Positions 7,892 through 16,889 of a stretch of DNA of 64,000 nucleotides are shown in pieces; the stretch's first letter is position 1, and the number at the start of each line of letters is the position of its first letter. A program made the position numbers and the translations under genes. The notes beneath the pieces are model-generated. The model saw only the letters and a program-made list of their open reading frames with translations, was not told the DNA's origin and did not search any database. Source of the DNA: Actinoplanes couchii (GTDB lineage Bacteria; Actinomycetota; Actinomycetes; Mycobacteriales; Micromonosporaceae); assembly GCF_016862075.1 (NCBI RefSeq), contig NZ_BOMG01000007.1:1-64000 (forward strand). Reading direction: 5' to 3'.

Positions 7892-8898
7892 ACTCCATAG
7901 TGAAGAACCGCCTCTTCTGGCCGGCAGTCATCCTCGTGGTGCTGCTGGTCGTCAACGCGTTCACGTCCAACCAGTTCATCACCGTCCAGAACGGCCACCT
8001 CTTCGGTTCGCTGATCGACATCCTGCGGGGCAGCTCGGCGCTGATCCTGGTCGCGCTCGGCATGACCCTGGTGATCGCGACCGGCGGCATCGACCTGTCG
8101 GTGGGCGCGGTGATGGCCATCTCCGGCGCGGTCGCCTGCCTGCTGATCCAGGACCTGCCGAACCAGAACGCGATCGGCCCGGTCCTCGGGGTCGTCGCCG
8201 TGGCCATCGGGGTCTCGCTGGTGATGGGCCTCTGGAACGGTTCCCTGGTGGCGATCATCGGGGTCCAGCCGATCATCGCCACGCTGATCCTGATGGTGGC
8301 CGGCCGGGGCATCGCCCAGCTGATCACCGACGGTCAGATCATCAACGTGCAGTCCGGGCCGTACGCCACCATCGCGACCGGGTTCTTCCTCGGCCTGCCG
8401 GTGGCGTTCCTGATCGCGGCCGCCGCCGTCGCGCTGATCCTGCTGCTCACCCGGCGTACCGCGCTGGGTCTGCTGCTGGAGTCGGTCGGCGGCAGCCCTA
8501 CCGCCAGCCGCCTGGCCGGCATCGGCGCCCGCCGCATCACGATCATGGTGTACGTGGTGGCCGGTGGTTTCGCCGGTCTGGCCGGCCTGATCTACAGCGC
8601 CAACATCAAGAGCGCCGACAGCATCTCGGCCGGCAACCTGATCGAACTGGACGCCATCCTGGCCGTGGTGATCGGCGGGACCGCCCTGATCGGCGGCCGG
8701 TTCTCGATCGCCGGCACGGTGATCGGCGCGATCCTGATCCAGACCCTGTCGGTGACGGTCGTCGCGATCGGCATCCCGCCCGAGGCGAACCTGCTGTTCA
8801 AGGCGGTCGTCGTGGTCGCCCTGTGTCTGTCCCAGTCGCCGGACTTCCGCGCCAAGGTGTTCGGCCGTTTCAAGACCCGACAGGCGGTCGCGGCATGA
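7888..8898 (+). CDS. sugar ABC transporter permease 1, YtfT type
   Basis: 336 residues, about eight to ten membrane helices. The CUT2 permease signature [22 protein letters not shown] is near residue 55, and the EAA-like loop region TASRLAGIGARR is near residue 210. Its start overlaps the ATPase stop by ATGA, and its own stop overlaps the next permease the same way, so the three are translationally coupled. Having two different permease genes is typical of YtfQRT-YjfF systems, in which they form a heterodimeric channel. Confidence 0.92.
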   Translation: MNSIVKNRLFWPAVILVVLLVVNAFTSNQFITVQNGHLFGSLIDILRGSSALILVALGMTLVIATGGIDLSVGAVMAISGAVACLLIQDLPNQNAIGPVLGVVAVAIGVSLVMGLWNGSLVAIIGVQPIIATLILMVAGRGIAQLITDGQIINVQSGPYATIATGFFLGLPVAFLIAAAAVALILLLTRRTALGLLLESVGGSPTASRLAGIGARRITIMVYVVAGGFAGLAGLIYSANIKSADSISAGNLIELDAILAVVIGGTALIGGRFSIAGTVIGAILIQTLSVTVVAIGIPPEANLLFKAVVVVALCLSQSPDFRAKVFGRFKTRQAVAA

Positions 8899-9911
8899 CC
8901 ACAGCATCCATGACACCGGTCACCAAGGGCCCGGAACTCAACAAACGCCGGCGGGTCTACAAGCCGAACGCCAAGTACATCCCGATCCTGGCCACCCTCG
9001 GCCTGCTCGCGATCATGTACATCACCGGCATCGCCAACTACGACAACTTCGGCGACCCGAGCGTCTTCGTCAACCTGTTCCGGGACAACGCGGTGCTGCT
9101 GGTGGTCGCGGTCGGGATGACCTTCGTGATCATCACGGGTGGCATCGACCTGTCCGTCGGCGCGGTCATCTCGCTGACCACCGTGCTCACCGCGACCCTG
9201 CTCAAGGGTGACTGGCCGCCGCTGGTCGTGCTCCCGGCGGTGCTGATCCTGGGCGCCCTGATCGGCGCCGGACAGGGCGCGGTGATCCACTTCTTCAAGG
9301 TGGAGCCGTTCATCGCCACCCTGGCCGGGCTGTTCCTGGCCCGCGGGCTGGCGCTCTTCATCAACCAGCAGTCGATCCCGATCCGCAACGAGACGTGGAG
9401 TGCGATCTCCGACTACCGGATCGAGCTGGCCGACGGCGTGGTCACCAAGCCGAACGCGATCATCGCGGTGCTCGTGGTGATCATCGCGGCGGCGGTGCTG
9501 GCCTGGACCCGGTTCGGCCGCAACGTCTACGCGATCGGCGGCAGCTCCGACTCGGCCCTGCTGATGGGCCTGCCGGTGGGCCGGACCCGGATCGTCGTCT
9601 ACACCATCAGCGGTTTCTGCGCCGCGCTCGGCGGGGTGCTCTACAGCATCAACTCCACGTCCGGGCACGCCCTGCAGGGCAACGGTTACGAGCTGGACGC
9701 GATCGCCGCCTGCGTGATCGGCGGGGTCCTGCTCACCGGCGGCGCCGGTTACGTGTGGGGCACCCTGCTCGGGGTGATGGTGGCCGGCCTGATCACGACG
9801 ATCATCAACTTCCAGGGCGACCTGAACGCCGCCTGGACCCGGATCGTCGTCGGCGTGCTCCTGTTCGTCTTCATCGTGATGCAGCGCCTGGTCACGAGGA
9901 AAGCCAAATGA
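8895..9911 (+). CDS. sugar ABC transporter permease 2, YjfF type
   Basis: 338 residues. After a 35-residue polar cytoplasmic start come about eight to ten helices with the family motif [20 protein letters not shown]. It is similar in layout to the preceding permease but clearly divergent, as YtfT and YjfF are. Starts at ATG 8895 in an ATGA overlap. The final helix region ends RLVTRKAK. It is the partner subunit of the same importer. Confidence 0.92.
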   Translation: MTTASMTPVTKGPELNKRRRVYKPNAKYIPILATLGLLAIMYITGIANYDNFGDPSVFVNLFRDNAVLLVVAVGMTFVIITGGIDLSVGAVISLTTVLTATLLKGDWPPLVVLPAVLILGALIGAGQGAVIHFFKVEPFIATLAGLFLARGLALFINQQSIPIRNETWSAISDYRIELADGVVTKPNAIIAVLVVIIAAAVLAWTRFGRNVYAIGGSSDSALLMGLPVGRTRIVVYTISGFCAALGGVLYSINSTSGHALQGNGYELDAIAACVIGGVLLTGGAGYVWGTLLGVMVAGLITTIINFQGDLNAAWTRIVVGVLLFVFIVMQRLVTRKAK

Positions 9912-9928
9912 CAGCAAAAAGGGGACAC

Positions 9929-11413
9929 ATGAGTAACGGGGAAGTCTGGTTCCTCACCGGAAGCCAGGGACTCTACGGCCCGGAGACGCTCGACCAGGTC
10001 GCCGCCCAGTCCCGCGAGATCGCTGCGAAACTGGACGCGCAACTCGACGCCGACGTGGTCTGGCAGCCGGTGCTGACCAGCCCGGAGCAGATCCTGGACG
10101 TCTGCCGCCGCGCCTCCTCGACACCCGGCGTGCTCGGTGTGGTCGCCTGGATGCACACGTTCTCCCCGGCGAAGATGTGGATCGCCGGCCTGGACGCGCT
10201 GCGTGCCCCGCTGCTGCACCTGCACACCCAGCACAACGTCGAGCTGCCCTGGTCCGAGATCGACATGGACTTCATGAATCTCAACCAGGCCGCGCACGGC
10301 GACCGGGAGTTCGGGTTCATCGAGGCCCGGCTCGGGGTGCCGCGCAAGACGGTGGCCGGGCACGTCAGCAACCCGGCCGTGGTGGCCCGGATCGCGACCT
10401 GGGTGAAGGCGGCCCGCGGTTACTCGGCGATGCGGAACCTGAAGCTGGCCCGGTTCGGCGACAACATGCGGGACGTCGCGGTCACCGAGGGCGACAAGGT
10501 CGAGGCTCAGCTGCGGTTCGGCGTGTCGGTCAACACGTACGGCGTCAATGATCTGGTGTCCGTTGTCGATCAGATCGGCGATGCCGAGATCGACAAGCTG
10601 GTCGAGGAGTACCGGGACACCTACGACGTCGTCCCGGAGCTGCTCGGCGACCGGCTCGACTCGCTGCGCTACGGCGCCCGGATCGAACTCGGCCTGCGAC
10701 AGTTCCTGACCGAGGGCGGTTTCCGGGCGTTCACCTCGAACTTCGAGGACCTCGGCGGCCTGCGCCAGCTCCCCGGCCTGGCGGTCCAGCGGCTGATGGC
10801 CGACGGCTACGGCTTCGGCGGCGAAGGCGACTGGAAGACGTCCGTTCTGGTTCACACCCTCAAGGCGATGGCCCCGGGCGGCGGCACGTCGTTCATGGAG
10901 GACTACACCTACGACCTCACGCCCGGTAACGAGGTGATCCTCGGCGCCCACATGCTCGAGGTGTGCCCGTCGATCGCCGCCGGCAAGCCGAAGCTGGAGA
11001 TCCACCCGCTGGGCATCGGCGGCCGCGAGGACCCGGTCCGCCTGGTCTTCGACGCCGCTCCCGGCCCGGCCGTTGTTCTCGGCCTCGCTGACCTGGGCGA
11101 ACGCTTCCGCCTGGTGGCCAACGAGATCGAGGTGGTCCCGCCGACCGCGCCGTTGCCGAAGCTCCCGGTGGCCCGCGCGGTCTGGAAGCCGGCCCCGTCG
11201 CTGTCCACGTCCGCCGAGTGCTGGCTGACCGCCGGCGGCCCGCACCACACGGTCATGTCGTCCGCGGTCGGCACCGAGGAACTGGCCGACCTGGCCGAGA
11301 TGGTGGGCACCGAACTCCTGGTCATCGACGAGTCGACCACGACCCGCTCGTTCGCCAAGGAGGTCCGCTGGAACCAGGCCTACCACCGCCTGGCCCGGGG
11401 ATTCGGCCGCTAG
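9929..11413 (+). CDS. araA: L-arabinose isomerase
   Basis: 494 residues. [17 protein letters not shown] at the N-terminus is diagnostic. Further family blocks are [25 protein letters not shown] and FMEDYTYDL, and the metal-binding Glu/His set is in place by alignment from memory. It converts L-arabinose to L-ribulose in the cytoplasm using Mn2+. ATG 9929 is preceded by GGGGA. An in-frame ATG at 9908 overlaps the permease stop and also has a GAGGAAA site, so a seven-residue longer form is possible. Last gene of the importer operon, followed by a strong terminator. Confidence 0.97.
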   Translation: MSNGEVWFLTGSQGLYGPETLDQVAAQSREIAAKLDAQLDADVVWQPVLTSPEQILDVCRRASSTPGVLGVVAWMHTFSPAKMWIAGLDALRAPLLHLHTQHNVELPWSEIDMDFMNLNQAAHGDREFGFIEARLGVPRKTVAGHVSNPAVVARIATWVKAARGYSAMRNLKLARFGDNMRDVAVTEGDKVEAQLRFGVSVNTYGVNDLVSVVDQIGDAEIDKLVEEYRDTYDVVPELLGDRLDSLRYGARIELGLRQFLTEGGFRAFTSNFEDLGGLRQLPGLAVQRLMADGYGFGGEGDWKTSVLVHTLKAMAPGGGTSFMEDYTYDLTPGNEVILGAHMLEVCPSIAAGKPKLEIHPLGIGGREDPVRLVFDAAPGPAVVLGLADLGERFRLVANEIEVVPPTAPLPKLPVARAVWKPAPSLSTSAECWLTAGGPHHTVMSSAVGTEELADLAEMVGTELLVIDESTTTRSFAKEVRWNQAYHRLARGFGR

Positions 11414-11422
11414 ACGCACGTC

Positions 11423-11452
11423 GGCCCCGACCGGTTCGCGCCGGTCGGGGCC
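11423..11452 (+). terminator. intrinsic terminator-like hairpin after araA
   Basis: Twelve-base perfect arms GGCCCCGACCGG and CCGGTCGGGGCC around TTCGCG, starting 10 bp after the araA stop. There is little U-run, as usual in high-GC actinobacteria. Confidence 0.85.
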
Positions 11453-11600
11453 ACTGCTCTCAAAGCGGATATTTTACGAATTGAGGACAGCTCTGCCGGG
11501 TCCGCGCGAGGTTGGCGGCCCGTCCCGGCCGACCCGCGACCGCCGGGCCGGAAGCGGCCCGCGACGGCAGAACCGGAAGCGGCCCGTGACGGTGAGACCG

Positions 11601-11637
11601 CCGCGTGGTGGGTGCCGAACCGGAATCCACCACGCGG
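11601..11637 (-). terminator. terminator-like hairpin after the MMPL exporter gene
   Basis: Perfect 11-bp arms CCGCGTGGTGG and CCACCACGCGG around a 15-base loop, just downstream of the exporter stop. The rest of 11453-11600 holds no gene, only a short imperfect repeat. Confidence 0.75.
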
Positions 11638-11647
11638 CCCAGGCCTG

Positions 11648-13840
11648 TCAGACCGACGTCGGAACCGGCTCCTTGCCGGCGGCCGGCTCGATCACCGGGG
11701 GCTTGCGCTCCAGGGCGGCGCCCTCCACGTCCAGCTCGGGGAGCCGGCGCAGCCAGGACGGCAGCCACCACGCGGCCCGCCCCATCAGGGCCAGCGCCGC
11801 CGGCACCGCGATCATCCGGACGATGAACGCGTCGAAGGCGATACCCACCGCCAGCGCGAACGCGATCGGCTTGATCGTGTCGTTGCCCTCCGGGACGAAC
11901 GCGGCGAACACCGCGAACATGATGGTCGCCGCCGCGACGACGACCGGCGCCGCCTGCCGGAACCCAGTGACGATGGCGTCCCGCGGGGACGCGCCGTGGG
12001 CGTGCGCCTCGTGCATCCGGGACACCAGGAACACCTGGTAGTCCATGGCCAGGCCGAACAGGATGCCGACGATGATGATCGGCGCGAGGCTGAGGATCGG
12101 CCCGGTCGAGCCCGCGTTGACCGCGTCGGCGGCCCAGCCCCACTGGAACACCGCGACGGTGGCGCCGAACGCCGCGCCGATGGTCAGCAGGAAGCCGAGC
12201 ACCCCGACGACCGGCACCAGCAGCGACCGGAACACCAGCACCAGCAGCACGAACGCCAGTCCGACGACGAGCGCCAGGTAGACCGGCAGCGCGTCGTTGA
12301 GCTTCTGCGACACGTCGATGCTGACCGCGGTGCTGCCGGTGACGTACACCTCGGCGCCGTCGGCGTCGTCGACCCGGTCCCGGATGTCGTGCACCAGGTC
12401 GACGGTCTTCTGGTCGTCCGGCCCGGACGCCGGGATGATCGTGATCAGCGCGGCGGACCCGTCCTGGTTCGGGGTGGCCGGCAGCGCCATCGCCACCCCC
12501 TCCAGCCCGGCGACCTGCTTCTGCACCTCGGTGGCGTGGGCGGTGGAGTTCGGGCCGTCGACGAGGATCAGCAGCGGGCTGCTGACGCCGGGACCGAACC
12601 GGGCGTCCATGATCGCCTGGGCCGAGGCCTGGGTGCTGCCCTCGGCGGCCCGCTGGACCAGCGTGGTCTGCATCGAGGAGAACGGGATGGCGATCACGCC
12701 GAGCAGGGCGACCGCGCCGATCAGGCTGAGCCAGCGCTGCCGGCTGACCATGTTCGCCCAGCCGTGCACGAAGCCCCGGCCCTCGGCGATGTCGGAGGAG
12801 GCGAGCGGGACGTCCCGCAGGCGGCGCGGCAGGGCCCGCATGCCGATCCAGCCGAGGATGGCCGGGACCAGGGTGATCGCGACCAGGACGGCGATCACGA
12901 CGGTGGCCGCGGCGGCGATGCCCATCTCGCTGAGGAACGGGATGCCGACGATCGCGAGTCCGGCCAGGGCGATGACCACGGTCAGGCCGGCCGTGACGAC
13001 CGCCGCCCCGGCGGTGCCGACGGCCATCGCGGCGGCCGCCTCCACCGGCAGCCCACGGCGCAGCTCGTGCCGGAACCGGGTGACGATGAACAGCGCGTAG
13101 TCGATGCCGACCGCCAGACCCAGCATCACCGCCAGGATCGGGGTGGTCGACTGCAGGTCCATGAAACCGGTGAGGGTGATGATCCCGGCCGCGCCGAGGC
13201 CGACGCCGACGATCGCGGTCAGCAGGTTCATCCCGGCGGTGACCAGCGAGCCGTAGGTGAGGGCGAGCACGATCAGCGCGATCAGCACACCGATCACCTC
13301 GGAGATGCTGCCGCCGAGGTCGGCCGGGTTCTCCAGGGCCTCGCCGCGGGCCTCGACGGTCAGGCCACCGGCGCGGGCCTGGTCCACCGCGTCGATGATC
13401 GCCGCACGTTCGTCGTCGGTGACCTCGGACGGCTGCACCGGGTAGGTGACCGAGCTGTACGCCGCCACCTGGTCCGGCGAGACGGTGGGCGCCTGCGGGT
13501 CGAGCGGGTTCGACGCGTTCACCACCCCGGGCAGCTCACCGAGGGCGGCGACGGTCTCCGCGATCTTCGCCGCGTTCGCCGGGTCGGTGATCTTCTGCCC
13601 GTCCGGGGCCTGGAACACCACCTGCACGGTGGCACCGGACGACGCCTTGCCGAATCTCTCCTCCATCAGGGTCAGCGCGGTGGTCGACTCCTGGCCGGGG
13701 ATGCTGAACGTGTTGGCGGTGCTCCCGGCCAGAGTCCCGGCCCCGACGCCGACGGCGACCAGGGCCACCAGCCAGGCGATCGTGACGAGGAGCCGGTGCC
13801 GGACCGAAGCGAGTCCTAGGCGGTGCAGCAGTGTTGCCAT
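11648..13840 (-). CDS. MMPL/RND-family membrane exporter
   Basis: 730 residues with two repeats of one helix, an extracellular domain and five helices, as in MMPL proteins. The first half begins LASVRHRLLVTIAWLVALVAVGVGAG, and GLAVGIDYALFIVTRFRHELRRG carries the membrane Asp-Tyr pair of the proton relay. The second half repeats this with GLAMDYQVFLVSRMHE. It exports lipids or drugs using the proton gradient; the substrate is unknown. It lies 25 bp downstream of a TetR gene on the same strand and is probably repressed by it. Start ATG 13840 with a GAACCCCTC-type weak ribosome site (revcomp of the upstream bases). Confidence 0.92.
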   Translation of the reverse strand: MATLLHRLGLASVRHRLLVTIAWLVALVAVGVGAGTLAGSTANTFSIPGQESTTALTLMEERFGKASSGATVQVVFQAPDGQKITDPANAAKIAETVAALGELPGVVNASNPLDPQAPTVSPDQVAAYSSVTYPVQPSEVTDDERAAIIDAVDQARAGGLTVEARGEALENPADLGGSISEVIGVLIALIVLALTYGSLVTAGMNLLTAIVGVGLGAAGIITLTGFMDLQSTTPILAVMLGLAVGIDYALFIVTRFRHELRRGLPVEAAAAMAVGTAGAAVVTAGLTVVIALAGLAIVGIPFLSEMGIAAAATVVIAVLVAITLVPAILGWIGMRALPRRLRDVPLASSDIAEGRGFVHGWANMVSRQRWLSLIGAVALLGVIAIPFSSMQTTLVQRAAEGSTQASAQAIMDARFGPGVSSPLLILVDGPNSTAHATEVQKQVAGLEGVAMALPATPNQDGSAALITIIPASGPDDQKTVDLVHDIRDRVDDADGAEVYVTGSTAVSIDVSQKLNDALPVYLALVVGLAFVLLVLVFRSLLVPVVGVLGFLLTIGAAFGATVAVFQWGWAADAVNAGSTGPILSLAPIIIVGILFGLAMDYQVFLVSRMHEAHAHGASPRDAIVTGFRQAAPVVVAAATIMFAVFAAFVPEGNDTIKPIAFALAVGIAFDAFIVRMIAVPAALALMGRAAWWLPSWLRRLPELDVEGAALERKPPVIEPAAGKEPVPTSV

Positions 13841-13865
13841 GAGGGGTTCCCTTGTTTCCGTTGGT

Positions 13866-14414
13866 TCAGTGCCCGAGCGCGTCGAACCCGATCTCGGCGA
13901 GGAGAGCGGTCGCGTCGGGCGTGATCTGGTCGCGCAGGGTCACGCTGGCCACGGCGACGGCCCCGAGCGCGGCGGTGACCCGCAGAGCCCGGGTGACGTC
14001 GGCGTGCGGATCGTCCCCGAAGGCGGCGGCGATGCTCTCGCCGATGCTCTCCAGGGCGCACCCCATGTCGCTCTCCGGCTCGCTGAGCAGCGACGACAAC
14101 AGCAGGGCGACGATGCCGGGGCTGCCCACGGCCAGTTCGGCGATGTGGGCGACCACGATCCGGTCACGCTCCGGGCCGGCCGGCAGCTCGGTGACACCGG
14201 AACCGGTCTCCCGGATCTGCTCGACGCAGCGCTCGATGACCGCCGCCTGCAGCGCCTCCTTCGTGGGGAAGCGGTGCAGCAGGCCGGTCTTGGAGTAGCC
14301 GACCGAGTTCGCGATCCGCTGGATCGAGGTCTCCCGGAAGCCGTGCCGGGCGAAGAGCAGGGCGGCGGCCTCGAGGATCTCGTCGTCGATCTGCTGTTTG
14401 GTGGGACGGGGCAT
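13866..14414 (-). CDS. TetR-family repressor of the exporter
   Basis: 182 residues. The N-terminal helix-turn-helix is seen in ETSIQRIANSVGYSKTGLLH near residues 27-46, and the C-terminal ligand domain is helical. Start ATG 14414 is favoured: MPRPTKQQIDDEIL is a classic TetR opening, and a TACGGT -10 box lies six bases before it (14421-14426), so the mRNA is probably leaderless. A 15-bp palindrome further upstream is its likely operator. Together with the exporter gene it forms a self-regulated efflux unit. Confidence 0.9.
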   Translation of the reverse strand: MPRPTKQQIDDEILEAAALLFARHGFRETSIQRIANSVGYSKTGLLHRFPTKEALQAAVIERCVEQIRETGSGVTELPAGPERDRIVVAHIAELAVGSPGIVALLLSSLLSEPESDMGCALESIGESIAAAFGDDPHADVTRALRVTAALGAVAVASVTLRDQITPDATALLAEIGFDALGH

Positions 14415-14435
14415 GGGACCACCGTAGACCGTTAT

Positions 14436-14450
14436 GGACCAACCTGGTCC
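14436..14450. promoter_or_regulatory. palindromic TetR operator GGACCA-ACC-TGGTCC
   Basis: A perfect 6+6 palindrome with a 3-base centre lies ten bases upstream of the TetR -10 box. Related GGACC half-sites occur nearby at about 14416 and 14455. The position fits autorepression. Confidence 0.7.
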
Positions 14451-14496
14451 GTGAGGGACCGTGGCGGTCCCCACACTGCGAAAGGTTCAGATCTGA

Positions 14497-15222
14497 TTAC
14501 CCGGCGTGACTGAGGTAAACCCGCAAAAGGTACGGATCCGGCCCGTCGACCGCCCACCCGAAGACCACCGGATCGTCCTCGCACTCCACCAGATAGACCG
14601 GCAGCCACACCCGCCGTGGTCGCGGGGCCTCCACCCGCACCGGCACCGCCGGCCCGGTGAAGTCGGCCAGATCGTCACGCTCCAGCAGCCCGGACACCGA
14701 CCCCGCGGGCAGCTCCGGCGACGCCCCGGCCGGCGCGAACACCGTCCCGTCCGGCAGCGTCAGGGCCGGCCGGTCCAGCCACACCGAGTGGGTGGCGTGC
14801 GCGAACGGCACCGGCTCGGCCCGGCTCCCACCGAACCGCAGCGTCATCCGGCGGCCCGGCGACAGCAGATAGCGGCGCCCGTCCGCGACCGACCGCCGGC
14901 CCAGCGCGGTCAGCTCCCACCCGCCGTCGCCCGGCCGGACGTGCCCGATCCGCTCCAGGAACCGGGCGGTCCGCTCCACCAGCAGCGGCTCCACCCCGAA
15001 GAACCCGGCCAGCTCCGCGGTCCCGGACAGCCCGGCCTCGGCCAGTGCCCGGGTCAGATAACGGTCGAAGACGTCGTACGCGTGCGACTCCCGCACCGTC
15101 GCCACCACCTCGACCGCCCACATCGGCAGCAGCAGCGGCACGAACCGCACCGGGCGCACGTTGGGCAGCGCCCCGGCCCGCCGGATCACCTCCCGCATCG
15201 GCAGATGTGCCGCCTCGGTCAC
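14497..15222 (-). CDS. winged-helix-like protein coupled to the helicase-like gene
   Basis: 241 residues from GTG 15222, whose GTGA overlaps the stop of the upstream gene. Residues 1-50 include MREVIRRAGALPNVR and FVPLLLPMWAVEVVATVRES. Residues 55-110 look like a winged helix (AELAGFFGVEPLLVERTARFLERIGHV, then WELTALGRRSV). The C-terminal half is beta-rich with repeated Trp and ends DPYLLRVYLSHAG. I cannot name the family. The overlap implies a fixed ratio and possibly a complex with the helicase-like protein. A downstream ATG at 15198 is the alternative start. Confidence 0.75.
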   Translation of the reverse strand: MTEAAHLPMREVIRRAGALPNVRPVRFVPLLLPMWAVEVVATVRESHAYDVFDRYLTRALAEAGLSGTAELAGFFGVEPLLVERTARFLERIGHVRPGDGGWELTALGRRSVADGRRYLLSPGRRMTLRFGGSRAEPVPFAHATHSVWLDRPALTLPDGTVFAPAGASPELPAGSVSGLLERDDLADFTGPAVPVRVEAPRPRRVWLPVYLVECEDDPVVFGWAVDGPDPYLLRVYLSHAG

Positions 15223-16799
15223 CAGAGCGTCACCGCCCGGTTCCGTTCCGGCGCCCGCGCCACCACCCGCTCGAACACACTCCCGGTCAGCAGCGCCGCC
15301 AGCTCGTCCGGGTCGGCGCCCGCCGGGCAGCGTGCCGCCACCCAGGCCCGCACCACCTCGGTGTCGCGCAACAGCGGCCGCCGGGTCTCGCCGACCAGCA
15401 CCGCCCGGCGCGCCCGGACCAGCGGCACCAGGGCGGCCGGCACCGGGATCCGGGCCGCGTCCTCCAGCACCAGCAGGTCGAACTCCAGTTCGCCGTACTC
15501 CGGGCGGCCCGCGCCCAGGCACGTCGACGCCACCACGTCGGCGTACCGCAGCAGCTCGGGGTGCAGTTGCCGGGTCGGCCGGGCGGCCCGTTGCCGCCAC
15601 TCCCGCAGCAGCCCGGCCCGGCCGCGCAGCACCGGTTCCCGCGCGGCGCAGTGCTCGGCGAAACCGGCCAGCCCGGCCGGGTCGGCGGTCCACTTCGGCG
15701 CCGCGTCCACCCCGTCTAGCAGCCGGGTCAGGTGGTGCGCGGACCGTTCCGCCGACTCCAGGGCACGCAGCGCGGCCAGGTCGGCGAACGCGGCCCGGTC
15801 GGCGGCGGCCCGCACGGCACCGTCCTGCTCGACGGCCCGGTCCAGCGAGTGAGCGCTCTCCTCGTACGCCGCAATCGTCTGGTGGAACGCCGACCGGGCG
15901 ACCGCCGCGACCCGGACCGCATCGCTCAACCGCCGCCGCAGCCCGCCCGTGCTCCACCGGCGCAGCCGGGAACCCTCGGCCCGCCGCAACGCCGCCGTCA
16001 GCCGCTCCACCTCGCCGGCCGTGCCGGTGACCACCGCGCCGGCCTCGTCGCGCGCCTGTTCCGCGGCCCGTGCCGCCGCGCCCAGCCGCAGCCGGGTGTC
16101 CCGGGTCGTCGCGTCCCGGTGCGCCACCGCCCGCTCGGCCCGCTCGCGCGCCTCGGCCGCCTCGCCGAGCGCCGTGGTCAGCCGCCGCAGCCAGCCCAGC
16201 GCCGGGGACGGCTCGCCCAGCCACGGCTCCAGCGCGCGGGCGGCGGCCTGCGACCGGGACAGGACCCGGTGCTGCACCCCGTCGGCCGCGGCGGTGATGC
16301 TGCCCGGCCCGGAACCCGCCTGATCGGTGCGGATCACGGTGGCGCCGGGCGGCAGCCGGGACACGATCGCCTCCACCCCCGGCGCGGTCGGCGCGGCGAT
16401 CAGCACCCGCTCGCCGCGCTCGGCGGCGGCCCGGACGATCTCCAGAACGGTCAGCGTGCGGGTGGTGCCGGGCGGCGAGGCCAGGCAGAACAGGTCCGGC
16501 ACGGCCAGCGCCCGGCTGACCTCGTCGGCGCCGTCCCGGTCATCGGCTTCGTGGTCACCGAAGTGCTCGGCGAACCGGCCGTCGGCCAGCAGCGACAGCA
16601 GCCCCGGATTGGCGGTGGCGCCGGAGCGCAGCCGCAGGATCGCGTCGCGCTGCACCCGCTCGTCGAGCCCGGCGTCCCGCGACGCCGGAACCGGGCCCGG
16701 CTCCAGCTCCCGCGCGGCGGCCACGGCCAGTTCCAGGGCGGCGCAGAACCCCTCGTTCCGATTCGACGGATGCTCTAGATCGACAAGGGTCGACGCCAT
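15219..16799 (-). CDS. degenerate SF1 (Upf1/Dna2-like) helicase N-terminal half
   Basis: 526 residues from ATG 16799. The order of blocks copies SF1B helicases: SPPGTTRTLTVLEIVRAAAERGERVLIAAPT near residues 103-135 (motif I and Ia), a long Arg/Ala/Glu coiled coil at about 200-340 (1B-like insertion), EFDLLVLEDAARIP near 440 (motif II) and AVLVGETRRPLL near 467 (motif III). The catalytic residues are altered: GTGKT is GTTRT, DEAS is EDAA, GDxxQL is GETRRPL. The second RecA domain is missing. It is probably a non-catalytic nucleic-acid or nucleotide-binding relative. Divergent from the amidohydrolase gene. Confidence 0.8.
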   Translation of the reverse strand: MASTLVDLEHPSNRNEGFCAALELAVAAARELEPGPVPASRDAGLDERVQRDAILRLRSGATANPGLLSLLADGRFAEHFGDHEADDRDGADEVSRALAVPDLFCLASPPGTTRTLTVLEIVRAAAERGERVLIAAPTAPGVEAIVSRLPPGATVIRTDQAGSGPGSITAAADGVQHRVLSRSQAAARALEPWLGEPSPALGWLRRLTTALGEAAEARERAERAVAHRDATTRDTRLRLGAAARAAEQARDEAGAVVTGTAGEVERLTAALRRAEGSRLRRWSTGGLRRRLSDAVRVAAVARSAFHQTIAAYEESAHSLDRAVEQDGAVRAAADRAAFADLAALRALESAERSAHHLTRLLDGVDAAPKWTADPAGLAGFAEHCAAREPVLRGRAGLLREWRQRAARPTRQLHPELLRYADVVASTCLGAGRPEYGELEFDLLVLEDAARIPVPAALVPLVRARRAVLVGETRRPLLRDTEVVRAWVAARCPAGADPDELAALLTGSVFERVVARAPERNRAVTLW

Positions 16800-16889
16800 C
16801 CGCTCACCATAGTTGTGCCCGGCGGCGGGCATCAAACCACGCAGGGTTGAATGAGGGCCCTGGGCCCTGTCCGAAGATCGGAGACGCCG

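Noticed and set aside
5999..8916. Long minus-strand open frames opposite the importer genes
   Set aside because: They are antisense shadows with Asp/Arg/Gly/Gln-rich composition; the plus-strand genes match known families along their whole length.
11612..13819. 735-codon plus-strand open frame opposite the MMPL gene
   Set aside because: Composition is typical of antisense shadow (Asp/Arg/His/Gln), with no domain signal.
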